Shown: one piece after another, positions 36,898 to 44,462 of the stretch
Position numbering within the stretch: position 1 is the stretch's first letter
Layout of the letters: each line of letters opens with the position of its first letter
The notes under the pieces: model-generated
Databases searched by the model: none
Seen by the model: the letters and a program-made list of their open reading frames with translations, nothing else
What the model was told of the DNA's origin: nothing
Made by a program: the position numbers and the translations under genes
Origin: Antiquaquibacter metalliresistens
GTDB lineage: Bacteria > Actinomycetota > Actinomycetes > Actinomycetales > Microbacteriaceae
NCBI RefSeq assembly: GCF_029211225.1
Contig: NZ_JARGEM010000007.1
Span: 62,001 to 126,000 of the forward strand
Reading direction: 5' to 3'
Length of the DNA stretch: 64,000 nt

Positions 36898-37878
36898 GTG
36901 GAGATCGACCTGAGCGTGCTGCGCCTCATGGAGCGCGAGCGAGAGATTCCCTTCGAGGAGCTCGTGCAGATCATCGAGCAGGCGATTCAGACCGCATACC
37001 TCAAGCACATCGGTGAGACGGATGCCACCAGGGCGCGCGTCGAACTGGACCGCAAGAGCGGCAAGGTCTCGATCTTCGTGCCGGAGCTCGACGACGAGGG
37101 CGCGGTCGTCGGTGAGGCGGAGGAGAGCCCGGACGACTTCGGTCGCATCGCCGCCTTCGCCGCGAAGCAGGTCATCAACCAGCGCCTGCGCGACATCGGC
37201 GACGACAAGGTGCTCGGCGAGTTCAAGGGACGCGAAGGCGACATCGTCGCCGGCATCATCCAGCAGGGCCCCAACCCGCGGATGATCCACGTCGACCTCG
37301 GCACGATCGAGGCGATCCTGCCGCCCGAAGAGCAAGTGCCCGGCGAGGACTACGCGCACGGCACCCGCATCCGCGTCTACGTCACGGCGGTGAGCAAGGG
37401 GCTCAAGGGTCCGCAGATCACGGTCAGCCGCACCCATCCGGCGCTCGTGCGAAAGCTGTTCGCGCTCGAGGTGCCGGAGATCGCCAGCGGCATCGTCGAG
37501 ATCACCTCGCTGGCCCGCGAGGCCGGTCACCGCACCAAGATGGCCGTGCGCGCGACCGAGCCCGGCGTGAACGCGAAGGGTGCGTGCATCGGCGAACTCG
37601 GCCAGCGCGTACGCGCCGTGACCGCGGAACTCAACAACGAGAAGATCGACATCGTCGACTACTCCGACGACCTCGCGACCTTCGTGTCCAACGCGCTGTC
37701 TCCGGCGAAGGTCACCAGCGCGTTCGTGATCGACGAGGCGACGAAGGCCGTTCGCGCCCTCGTCCCGGACTACCAGCTCTCGCTGGCGATCGGCAAGGAA
37801 GGCCAGAATGCGCGGCTCGCGGCGAAGCTCACCGGCGCTCGCATCGACATCCAGCCGGACAGCGTTCTCGAGGGCTGA
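36898..37878 (+). CDS. nusA: Transcription termination/antitermination factor NusA
   Basis: 326 residues, the short actinobacterial form without the C-terminal acidic repeats of E. coli. The RNA polymerase-binding N-terminal domain spans ~1-120, the S1 domain ~105-180 (EGDIVAGIIQQG), and two KH domains follow, the first with the AGHRTKMAV strand and the second ending in LSLAIGKEGQNARLAAKLTG. It modulates pausing and termination. GTG at 36898 has GCGGAGG six bases upstream. It heads the nusA-ylxR-infB block; the usual upstream partner rimP is absent. Confidence 0.96.
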   Translation: MEIDLSVLRLMEREREIPFEELVQIIEQAIQTAYLKHIGETDATRARVELDRKSGKVSIFVPELDDEGAVVGEAEESPDDFGRIAAFAAKQVINQRLRDIGDDKVLGEFKGREGDIVAGIIQQGPNPRMIHVDLGTIEAILPPEEQVPGEDYAHGTRIRVYVTAVSKGLKGPQITVSRTHPALVRKLFALEVPEIASGIVEITSLAREAGHRTKMAVRATEPGVNAKGACIGELGQRVRAVTAELNNEKIDIVDYSDDLATFVSNALSPAKVTSAFVIDEATKAVRALVPDYQLSLAIGKEGQNARLAAKLTGARIDIQPDSVLEG

Positions 37879-37934
37879 GTTTCCGAGCGCGAGTTCGCTC
37901 CCGGCGTCTCGCCGCTGCGCAGGCAGGGGGTAAG

Positions 37935-38207
37935 ATGGAACCCGCAAGAACGTGCCTCGGTTGCCGTTCCCGTGATGATCGCTCCGCTTTGCTGCGGGTG
38001 GTGGCGCGCGATGGCCGAGTGGTTCCGGACCAGTCCGCGAGCCTGCCGGGCAGGGGAGCGTGGGTTCATCCCACGGCCGCCTGCATCGAGGCAGCCGTCA
38101 AGCGTCGGGCCTTCGGGCGGGCGTTGCGGCACGAGCGTCCGCTCGTGGCGGACGACGTGATTGCAACCGTCGTCGCCGAGCGCGACAAGAACGAACAGGC
38201 AGATTGA
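37935..38207 (+). CDS. YlxR/RnpM family RNA-binding protein
   Basis: 90 residues, DUF448. Signatures are RTCLGCRSRDDRSALLRVV and the basic GRGAWVHPTAACIEAAVKR segment. Proteins of this family lie between nusA and infB in many bacteria, and the Bacillus member has been linked to RNase P RNA. ATG at 37935 follows AGGGGG closely (four bases). Confidence 0.9.
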   Translation: MEPARTCLGCRSRDDRSALLRVVARDGRVVPDQSASLPGRGAWVHPTAACIEAAVKRRAFGRALRHERPLVADDVIATVVAERDKNEQAD

Positions 38208-38255
38208 CCCATGGACAACTGATGAGCGCCTCGAAATGAGAGCCGTCCGCTAATC

Positions 38256-38280
38256 GCCTGCCCCCTGTCCGGGCGCAGGC
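38256..38280 (+). other. Leader hairpin upstream of infB
   Basis: GCCTGC (38256-38261) pairs with GCAGGC (38275-38280), with an inner CCC/GGG pair, just before the AGGAGA ribosome site of infB. It may influence infB translation or be a weak terminator. No T-run follows. Confidence 0.35.
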
Positions 38281-38295
38281 TCAGACAGGAGAAAT

Positions 38296-41001
38296 GTGGC
38301 AAACCCACGCGTGCACGAGATCGCATCCGAACTCGGCATCGAATCGAAGACCGTCCTTGAGAAGCTCAAGGACATGGGCGAGTTCGTCAAGGGCCCGTCC
38401 TCGAGCGTCGCACCGCCGGTTGCTCGCAAGGTGAAGGCCGCCCTCGAGGCCGAGGGCATCAAGCCCGCCCCGGCCCCCGAGAAGCCGAAGGCCGCACCGA
38501 AGCCGCCCGCACCCAAGCCGCCCGTGCCCGCAGCACCCGCCGCCGAGCCGCAGCAGCAGGAGGAACCGGCCGCTCCCGCGCCACTGACCGTCGCCGAGCG
38601 ACAGGCCGCCGCGCAGGCCGCCGCCGCGGCTCCGACGCCCACCGCTGGAACCGACAGCGCCCCCGCGAGCCCCGCGGGCATCCCGCGTCCGGGCCAGCCG
38701 CGTCCCGGCAACAACCCGTTCAGCTCGAACCAGGGCATGGGGCGTCCCGGCATCCCGCGTCCCGGCAACAACCCGTTCACCTCGAACCAGGGCATGGGGC
38801 GCCCGACCCCGGGTTCCATCCCGCGTCCCGGCGCGCCGCGCCCCGGTGGTCCCGGTCAGGGACCGCGCCCCGGCGGCTTCGGACAGCGTCCGGGTGGTCC
38901 CGGCGGCAACTTCCAGCAGCGCCCGGGTGGTCCCGGCCGTCCCGCCGGTGCGGGCGGAGGCTTCCGCCCCGGTGGTGCGCCCGGCAGCAACTTCGGTCCG
39001 AACCGGCCCCCGGCCGGTGGCGGCGGTCGCGGTCGCGGCCCCGGTGGCGGTACCGCCGGCGCCTTCGGTCGCGGCGGTGGCAAGAGCAAGGCCCGCAAGT
39101 CGAAGCGTACGAAGCGCGCCGAGTTCGAGATGCGGGAGGCCCCGTCGCTCGGCGGCGTGAGCGTTCCCCGCGGCGACGGCAAGACGGTCATCCGTCTGCG
39201 CCGTGGTGCCTCGATCACCGACCTCGCCGACAAGCTGGAGACGCTGACCAACTTCACGGTCATGCCCGGAAGCCTCGTCACGGCGCTGTTCCACCTCGGT
39301 GAGATGGCGACCGCGACGGAGTCCCTGGATGACGCGACCTTCGCCATCCTCGGCGAGGAGCTCGGCTACCAGATCCAGATCGTCAGCCCCGAGGACGAGG
39401 ACAAGGAGCTCCTCGCGGGCTTCGACCTCGACCTGGAGCAGGAGCTCGAGGACGAGTCCGACGAGGACCTCGAGATCCGCCCGCCGGTGGTCACCGTCAT
39501 GGGTCACGTCGACCACGGTAAGACCCGGCTGCTCGACGCGATCCGCAAGGCGAACGTCGCGGCCGGCGAAGCCGGAGGCATCACCCAGCACATCGGTGCC
39601 TACCAGGTGTGGACCGAGCACGAGGGCATCGAGCGCGCGATCACCTTCATCGACACCCCCGGTCACGAGGCGTTCACCGCTATGCGTGCCCGTGGTGCGC
39701 AGGTGACCGACCTCGCGATCCTCGTGGTCGCCGCCGACGACGGCATCATGCCGCAGACGGTGGAGGCGCTCAACCACGCCCAGGCCGCCGGTGTGCCGAT
39801 CGTGGTCGCGGTCAACAAGATCGACAAGGAGGGGGCGAACCCCGCCAAGGTGCGTCAGCAGCTCACGGAGTTCGGCCTCGTCGCCGAGGAGTACGGTGGC
39901 GACACCCTGTTCGTGGATGTCTCGGCGCTGACCCTCAAGGGCATCGACGAGCTGCTCGACGCCGTGCTCCTGACCGCGGATGCCGGGCTCGACCTGCGCT
40001 CGAACCCCAACAAGGCCGCGCGCGGTGTCGCCATCGAGGCGAAGCTCGACAAGGGGCGTGGCGCGGTCGCGACCGTGCTCATCCAGTCGGGAACACTGCG
40101 AGTCGGCGACGCCATCGTCGCGGGCACGGCCTACGGTCGCGTCCGGGCGATGCACGACGAGAACGGCGATCTGGTCGAGGAGGCCTACCCGTCGCGTCCC
40201 GTGCAGGTGCAGGGCCTCTCGAGCGTTCCGCGCGCCGGTGACACCTTCCTCGTCACGGACGAGGACCGCACCGCGCGTCAGATCGCGGAGAAGCGCGAGG
40301 CCGTCGAGCGCAACGCCCAGCTGGCCAAGGCCCGCAAGCGCATCTCGCTCGAGGACTTCACCCGTTCGCTCGCGGAGGGCAAGGTCGATTCGCTCAACCT
40401 CATCATCAAGGGTGACGTCTCCGGTGCCGTCGAGGCGCTCGAGGAGGCACTGCTCAAGATCGAGGTCGACGACAGCGTTCAGCTGCGCATCCTGCACCGC
40501 GGTGTTGGTGCGGTCACGGAGTCGGACATCGACCTCGCGACCATCGACAACGCGATCGTCATCGGGTTCAACGTGCGACCGGACGTCAAGGCTCGCGAGC
40601 GGGCTGCTCGCGAGGGCATCGACGTGCGCTTCTACTCGGTGATCTACGCCGCGCTCGAGGACATCGAGAACTCGCTCAAGGGCATGCTCAAGCCCGAGTT
40701 CGAAGAGGTGCAGTCGGGTGTCGCCGAGATCCGCGAGGTGTTCCGTTCCTCCAAGTTCGGCAACATCGCCGGTGTCATCGTGCGCTCCGGCACGATCACG
40801 CGTAATGCGCGTGCTCGTGTCATCCGTGACGGTGTGGTGGTCGGCGACAACCTCGCCATCGAGTCCCTGCGCCGGTTCAAGGACGACGTCACCGAGGTGC
40901 GCACGGACTTCGAGGCCGGTATCGGTCTCGGCAAGTTCAACGACATCCAGATCGGCGACGAGATCGAGACGATCGAGATGAAGGAGAAGCCCCGCGTCTA
41001 G
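38296..41001 (+). CDS. infB: Translation initiation factor IF-2
   Basis: 901 residues. GTP-dependent factor that places fMet-tRNA on the 30S subunit. The N-terminal IF2_N helix bundle starts [20 protein letters not shown]; residues ~55-265 are a Pro/Gly/Arg-rich low-complexity linker; a second IF2_N-type module follows. The G domain begins near residue 403 with [12 protein letters not shown], then DTPGHEAF and NKID, followed by domains II-IV. GTG at 38296 is preceded by AGGAGA. Length is normal for actinobacteria. Confidence 0.97.
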   Translation: MANPRVHEIASELGIESKTVLEKLKDMGEFVKGPSSSVAPPVARKVKAALEAEGIKPAPAPEKPKAAPKPPAPKPPVPAAPAAEPQQQEEPAAPAPLTVAERQAAAQAAAAAPTPTAGTDSAPASPAGIPRPGQPRPGNNPFSSNQGMGRPGIPRPGNNPFTSNQGMGRPTPGSIPRPGAPRPGGPGQGPRPGGFGQRPGGPGGNFQQRPGGPGRPAGAGGGFRPGGAPGSNFGPNRPPAGGGGRGRGPGGGTAGAFGRGGGKSKARKSKRTKRAEFEMREAPSLGGVSVPRGDGKTVIRLRRGASITDLADKLETLTNFTVMPGSLVTALFHLGEMATATESLDDATFAILGEELGYQIQIVSPEDEDKELLAGFDLDLEQELEDESDEDLEIRPPVVTVMGHVDHGKTRLLDAIRKANVAAGEAGGITQHIGAYQVWTEHEGIERAITFIDTPGHEAFTAMRARGAQVTDLAILVVAADDGIMPQTVEALNHAQAAGVPIVVAVNKIDKEGANPAKVRQQLTEFGLVAEEYGGDTLFVDVSALTLKGIDELLDAVLLTADAGLDLRSNPNKAARGVAIEAKLDKGRGAVATVLIQSGTLRVGDAIVAGTAYGRVRAMHDENGDLVEEAYPSRPVQVQGLSSVPRAGDTFLVTDEDRTARQIAEKREAVERNAQLAKARKRISLEDFTRSLAEGKVDSLNLIIKGDVSGAVEALEEALLKIEVDDSVQLRILHRGVGAVTESDIDLATIDNAIVIGFNVRPDVKARERAAREGIDVRFYSVIYAALEDIENSLKGMLKPEFEEVQSGVAEIREVFRSSKFGNIAGVIVRSGTITRNARARVIRDGVVVGDNLAIESLRRFKDDVTEVRTDFEAGIGLGKFNDIQIGDEIETIEMKEKPRV
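38701..38799 (+). repeat. 57-bp direct repeat inside infB
   Basis: Two 42-bp units at 38701-38742 and 38758-38799 differ at one base and encode RPGNNPF(S/T)SNQGMGRP twice. The repeat lies in the disordered linker of IF-2 and could vary in copy number between strains. Confidence 0.85.
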
Positions 41002-41011
41002 TACGTGGGTC

Positions 41012-41089
41012 GGTGGAGTTTCGATCCTCGGCACGGAAACAAGGGGCCCCTACCCCGACTTTTCCTTAGCCGAGGATCGAAACTCCACC
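41012..41089. repeat. Long perfect inverted repeat between infB and rbfA
   Basis: Two perfectly complementary 21-bp arms at 41012-41032 and 41069-41089 surround a 36-base centre. Inside the centre GGAAA (41035-41039) can pair with TTTCC (41061-41065), and GGGGCCCC (41043-41050) is itself palindromic. The transcript would form a very stable extended hairpin inside the infB-rbfA operon. It resembles a REP/MITE-like intergenic element more than an intrinsic terminator, since no clean T-run follows. Confidence 0.85.
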
Positions 41090-41121
41090 TCCAGCCTTAC
41101 CGTGTCGCGGGAGTGGCGCGG

Positions 41122-41143
41122 TGATCGAGCGAAGTCGAGATCA
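41122..41143. repeat. Imperfect palindrome TGATC...GATCA upstream of rbfA
   Basis: The 22-base element runs from TGATC to GATCA and contains TCGAGCGAAGTCGA. From memory, sequences of this look are scattered in intergenic regions of related genomes, so this may be a second dispersed element next to the long inverted repeat. It ends 17 bp before the rbfA start. Confidence 0.45.
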
Positions 41144-41160
41144 AGCAAAGGGAGCAGAGC

Positions 41161-41601
41161 ATGGCTGACGGATCGCGGGCCGCGAAGATGGCCGACCGTA
41201 TCAAGGTGATCATCGCCAAGACGCTCGAGCGCGGGGTCAAGGACCCGCGCCTGGGCTTCGTGACGATCACCGATGTCCGGGTCACCGGCGACCTGCAGCA
41301 TGCCTCCGTGTTCTACACGGTCTACGGCTCCGACGAGGAACGCGCCGACACCGCTGCGGCCTTGAAGTCGGCGACCGGGATGCTGCGCAGCGAGGTGGGC
41401 AAGAACATCACCGCGCGGCTGACGCCCTCCCTCGAGTTCATCCCGGACGGCATCCCGGAGAACGCGGCGCTCATCGACTCGCTGCTCACCGAGGCGCAAG
41501 CCCGTGACGCCGAGGTCGAACGGCTCAAGAGCACCGCGCAGTACGCGGGCGACGAAGACCCCTACGTCAAGCCGCGCGTGATCGAGGACGACGAGGACTG
41601 A
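41161..41601 (+). CDS. rbfA: Ribosome-binding factor A
   Basis: 146 residues, single KH-like domain, needed for 16S rRNA 5'-end maturation. The N-terminus is typical (RAAKMADRIKVIIAKTLERG), with LGFVTITDVRVTGDLQHASV, the YTVYG strand and TPSLEFIPD near the end. ATG at 41161 has AAAGGGAG upstream. It is separated from infB by 159 bp containing two repeat elements, an unusually large gap for this operon. Convergent with pspC-like gene, six bases apart. Confidence 0.95.
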   Translation: MADGSRAAKMADRIKVIIAKTLERGVKDPRLGFVTITDVRVTGDLQHASVFYTVYGSDEERADTAAALKSATGMLRSEVGKNITARLTPSLEFIPDGIPENAALIDSLLTEAQARDAEVERLKSTAQYAGDEDPYVKPRVIEDDED

Positions 41602-41607
41602 TCCGCT

Positions 41608-41790
41608 CTACACCTCGGAGGGAATCGCGATCCAGAACGCGATGTAGAGCACGAGCCCAACGCCCGTGAACACCACCGCTGCGGCCGTGACGACGCGCAC
41701 GAGCGTCACGTCCCAGTCGAAGCGGTTGGCGATGGCCAGGCACACTCCGCCGAGCACGCGGCCGGTGCGGGGTCGCACGAGGATACTCAT
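41608..41790 (-). CDS. PspC-domain small membrane protein
   Basis: 60 residues. The PspC pattern is RVLGGVCLAIANRFDWDVTL followed by one transmembrane helix (GVGLVLYIAFWIAIP). PspC domains are envelope-stress sensors or partners in membrane complexes. The minimal single-domain form is common in actinobacteria. The gene starts at an ATG six bases after TAGCCT, and this -10 element reuses the stop codon of the upstream Fpg-family gene. Confidence 0.88.
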   Translation of the reverse strand: MSILVRPRTGRVLGGVCLAIANRFDWDVTLVRVVTAAAVVFTGVGLVLYIAFWIAIPSEV

Positions 41791-41796
41791 GTCTCG

Positions 41797-41802
41797 AGGC
41801 TA
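41797..41802 (-). promoter_or_regulatory. -10 element of the PspC gene, overlapping the fpg-like stop codon
   Basis: TAGCCT on the minus strand, six bases before the ATG at 41790. Its first three bases are the TAG stop codon (41800-41802) of the preceding gene. Confidence 0.55.
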
Positions 41803-42708
41803 CTTCAGCAGCCGCGACAGCACACGATCGGCGAGCGGCTTGCCGCCCGTCTGACACGTCGGGCAGTACTGCAGGGCCGAGTCGGCGAACGTCACCTGCA
41901 GCACGGTGTCACCGCACACCGGGCACGGTTGGCCGGCTCGCCCGTGCACGCGAAGGTTCGACTTCTTCTCCGCCTTGAGCTCGGATGCCGCAAGCCCCTC
42001 CGCGCGCGCGATCGCCCCGCGCAGCGTCTCCTGGATCGCCTCGTAGAGCCGATCGATCTCCTCATCGTTCATCGCCGCAGGCTTGTACGGCGACATGCGC
42101 GCGACGTGCAGGATCTCGTCGGAGTAGGCGTTGCCGATCCCGGCGATGATGCCCTGATTGCGCAGCACGCCCTTGATCTGTGCGCGGCCCTGTTTCGACA
42201 GGATGTCGGCGAGCACGTCGCGTGTGAATCCGGGCTCGAGCGGTTCCGGGCCGAGCCGCGCGATGCCGGGAACCTCGGCCGCCTCGTGCACCACGTACAG
42301 GGCGAGCGACTTCTTCGCGCCCGCCTCGGTCACGTCGAATCCGCTGCCGTCGCCGACGGGTTCGCCGTCGTCACCGCGGGTGCCGCGCAGCACCAGGCGG
42401 GCGGCGATGGGGCCTTTGCCCGGGCGTCCGGTGCCGTGCGGCGCGGCATCCCGCCAGCGGATCCAGCCTGCGCGGGCCAGGTGCATGATCAAGTGCAGCT
42501 CGTCGTGCTCGGGGGAGGCGCACACGATGTCGAGGAACTTGCCGTGGCGGGTGACGTCGGTGACGGTGCATCCGTGCACTGCGGAGACCGGCGGATCGAA
42601 GGTCTTGAGCGCCGCGAACGACAGCAGATCGAGGCCCTCGATCACCCGCCCGGCCAGCCGCGAGCGCAGGTCGGCCGCGAGGGCGGTGACCTCGGGCAGC
42701 TCGGGCAT
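41800..42708 (-). CDS. Fpg/Nei-family DNA glycosylase
   Basis: 302 residues when started at the ATG (42708) that yields MPELPEV; an earlier in-frame start would add 13 residues and bury the catalytic N-terminal Pro, so it is rejected. Family features: Pro2/Glu3, the Lys in RHGKFLDI, the helix-two-turn-helix region GIGNAYSDEILHVARMSP, and a zinc finger with CPVC and CPTC. Canonical Fpg has Arg in the zinc-finger hairpin (as in QRATFYC); here the matching residues are DSALQYC, so that Arg is Ser. It may be a paralogue with altered lesion preference. mutY lies upstream on the same strand. Confidence 0.88.
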   Translation of the reverse strand: MPELPEVTALAADLRSRLAGRVIEGLDLLSFAALKTFDPPVSAVHGCTVTDVTRHGKFLDIVCASPEHDELHLIMHLARAGWIRWRDAAPHGTGRPGKGPIAARLVLRGTRGDDGEPVGDGSGFDVTEAGAKKSLALYVVHEAAEVPGIARLGPEPLEPGFTRDVLADILSKQGRAQIKGVLRNQGIIAGIGNAYSDEILHVARMSPYKPAAMNDEEIDRLYEAIQETLRGAIARAEGLAASELKAEKKSNLRVHGRAGQPCPVCGDTVLQVTFADSALQYCPTCQTGGKPLADRVLSRLLK

Positions 42709-42754
42709 GGAACAATTCTGAGCCGCAACCACCGACGGCGCACTCACGTGTATA

Positions 42755-42806
42755 CCAGCACGTCACTGCAGTGTGCACCCCAGCACGTCACCGCAGTGTG
42801 CGCACC
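42755..42806. repeat. Tandem 25-bp repeat with CACTGCAGTG palindrome upstream of the Fpg-family gene
   Basis: Two near-identical units at 42755-42779 and 42780-42806 both begin CCAGCACGTCAC and end GTG-TGC-rich. The first contains the perfect palindrome CACTGCAGTG (42764-42773); the second has one changed base in it. They sit 47-98 bp before the gene start, a possible regulator-binding array. Confidence 0.6.
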
Positions 42807-42874
42807 TGCACGGATTCGGGGCGACACACCGCCCAGACGCGGCGACACGCCAGCACCGCGCCGGAATCCGTGCA
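42807..42874 (-). other. Inverted repeat downstream of mutY (possible terminator)
   Basis: TGCACGGATTC (42807-42817) and GAATCCGTGCA (42864-42874) are perfect 11-bp arms with a 46-base loop. The loop contains GGCGACAC twice. It lies 40 bp past the mutY stop and could end or shield that transcript; the long loop and absence of a T-run argue against a classical terminator. Confidence 0.4.
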
Positions 42875-42913
42875 CGACGGCACGCTGGGCGTCGGGAGAC
42901 CGCGCGCGTGGGC

Positions 42914-43783
42914 TCAGTCGCGGGGCAGCTCGTATCCGTCGTCGACCGCGACGGCGAGGCCGTCCGCGAGCAGTCCGGCGAGGGCGCGCTCGCGCTGCTC
43001 GGCGTCCGGCCAGAGCGACGCGAGCTCCTCACCGGTGACGGGGATGTCGCTGCCCCGCAGCGCGCGCAGGAGCACGCCGCGCACCTGCCGGTCCGAACCC
43101 TCGAACCGCGGCTGGCGCGCGGAGCGCGGCCCCTCGTACGGCGCATACCCGTCGAGCCGCCACCGGCACGCCTCGGCGATGGGACACACCTCGCAGCGCG
43201 GGGCCCGCGCGGTGCAGACGATGGCGCCGAGCTCCATGACGGCCGCGTTGAAGAGGCGGGCATCCGCTGGATCCTCGGGGAGCAGTGCGTTCATCGCCGC
43301 CAGATCGCGGCGGGTCGAGGGCGGACCCGCCTCGCCCTGCCCGAGCACAGCGCGGGCGATGACGCGTCGCACGTTGGTGTCGACCACCGGCACGCGCACG
43401 CCGTAGGCGAACGCGGCGACGGCGCGTGCCGTGTAGTCGCCGATGCCGGGCAGGGCGAGCAGCTCGTCGACGTCGTGCGGCACCACGCCGTCGTGCCGGT
43501 CGGCGATCGCGGTCGCGGCGGCGTGCAATCGCAGCGCGCGGCGCGGATAGCCCAACCGGTCCCACGCGCGCACCGCATCACCGGGCGGCGACGCGGCGAG
43601 CGCGGTCGGGGTCGGCCAGCGCTCGAGCCAGGCCGCCAGCCGCGGGATCACGCGGTCGACCTGCGTCTGCTGGAGCATGATCTCGCTGACCAGGATGCCC
43701 CACGCGCCGAAGCCGGCCCGTCGCCACGGCAGGTCCCTGGCGTTGCCGCGGAACCATTCGTTGACGGTCGCGGCGATTCCCAC
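42914..43783 (-). CDS. mutY: A/G-specific adenine glycosylase
   Basis: 289 residues. Removes adenine mispaired with 8-oxoguanine. The catalytic Glu is in SEIMLQQTQV, the helix-hairpin-helix is LPGIGDYTARAVAAFAYG and the catalytic Asp is in VVDTNVRRV. The [4Fe-4S] cluster motif C-x6-C-x2-C-x5-C is intact (CTARAPRCEVCPIAEAC). The C-terminal NUDIX-like lesion-recognition domain is only about 70 residues long, as in other short actinobacterial MutY proteins. GTG start, six bases after TAGGTT. Together with the Fpg-family gene it forms a GO-repair pair. Confidence 0.94.
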   Translation of the reverse strand: MGIAATVNEWFRGNARDLPWRRAGFGAWGILVSEIMLQQTQVDRVIPRLAAWLERWPTPTALAASPPGDAVRAWDRLGYPRRALRLHAAATAIADRHDGVVPHDVDELLALPGIGDYTARAVAAFAYGVRVPVVDTNVRRVIARAVLGQGEAGPPSTRRDLAAMNALLPEDPADARLFNAAVMELGAIVCTARAPRCEVCPIAEACRWRLDGYAPYEGPRSARQPRFEGSDRQVRGVLLRALRGSDIPVTGEELASLWPDAEQRERALAGLLADGLAVAVDDGYELPRD

Positions 43784-43789
43784 CCGTCA

Positions 43790-43799
43790 AACCTAGACT
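43790..43799. promoter_or_regulatory. Overlapping divergent -10 elements of mutY and the kinase gene
   Basis: On the minus strand TAGGTT (43795-43790) lies six bases before the GTG of mutY. On the plus strand TAGACT (43794-43799) lies six bases before the ATG of the kinase at 43806. The two elements share the CTAG palindrome at 43793-43796, so both cannot be melted as independent promoters at once. Confidence 0.6.
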
Positions 43800-43805
43800 G
43801 AGGCC

Positions 43806-44462
43806 ATGGCGGTCATGACCCTCGAGCGACGCGACCTGCTCGACGCGCTCTCCGACGAGTTCCTCGCCAATTACGCGCGCGGTCGAACCATGATCGCGAT
43901 CGATGGCCTGGATGGCGCGGGCAAGACCCGCTTCGCGGACGACTTCGCGCAGCGGCTCGGGCGCAACGGCCACGCGGTGTTCCGCGCTTCGATCGACGGA
44001 TTCCACCGCCCGCGCGCCGAACGCCACGCCCGCGGCGTGGACTCGCCGATCGGGTACTACGAGGACTCCTTCGACTACGACCTGTTCCGCCGCGTACTGA
44101 TCGAGCCGTTCCGCATGGCCGGGAGCGCCGGCTTCGTGACCGCCGCCTTCGATCTCGCGCGGGACACCCCGGTCGAGATGGAGTGGACGACTGGCCCGCA
44201 GGATGCGACCCTCGTCGTCGACGGGGTCTTTCTCAATCGTCCGGAGCTGCGCGGGCTGTGGAACTGGTCGGTCTGGCTCGAGGTGCCGGTCGAGGTAGCG
44301 GATGCCCGCCTGATCGCCCGCGACGGCCGCGGCCTCACCGCCCGCTACCTCGGCGGGCAGGAGCTGTATCTCGCGCAGGCGCGACCGCGGGTGGCGGCAT
44401 CCGTGATCGTGGACAACACCGACCCCGACCGACCGTTCAGGCAGTTCGCAGACTCGTGCTGA
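43806..44462 (+). CDS. Uridine kinase-like P-loop kinase
   Basis: 218 residues. Walker A is GLDGAGKTRF (about residues 34-43), followed by FRASIDGFHRPRAERH, a segment typical of uridine kinase-like proteins, and DATLVVDGVFLNRPELRGLW. It probably phosphorylates a nucleoside or small metabolite. It lacks the LID details that would make it a certain Udk. Its last 26 bases overlap the convergent PanE-like gene. Confidence 0.82.
   Translation: MAVMTLERRDLLDALSDEFLANYARGRTMIAIDGLDGAGKTRFADDFAQRLGRNGHAVFRASIDGFHRPRAERHARGVDSPIGYYEDSFDYDLFRRVLIEPFRMAGSAGFVTAAFDLARDTPVEMEWTTGPQDATLVVDGVFLNRPELRGLWNWSVWLEVPVEVADARLIARDGRGLTARYLGGQELYLAQARPRVAASVIVDNTDPDRPFRQFADSC

Noticed and set aside
38220-38237. 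Hammerhead-ribozyme-like core (CTGATGA ... CGAAA) between ylxR and infB
   Set aside because: The bases needed for stems I and III do not pair in either a type I or a type III arrangement, stem II would be a single pair, and no valid cleavage triplet lies at the required place.
41012-41089. Long inverted repeat as a simple rho-independent terminator
   Set aside because: The arms are 21 bp with a 36-base centre, no uninterrupted T-run follows, and rbfA normally depends on transcription from upstream.
42755-42874. Possible CRISPR-like repeats between fpg and mutY
   Set aside because: There are only two adjacent units with no spacer between them and no cas genes nearby.
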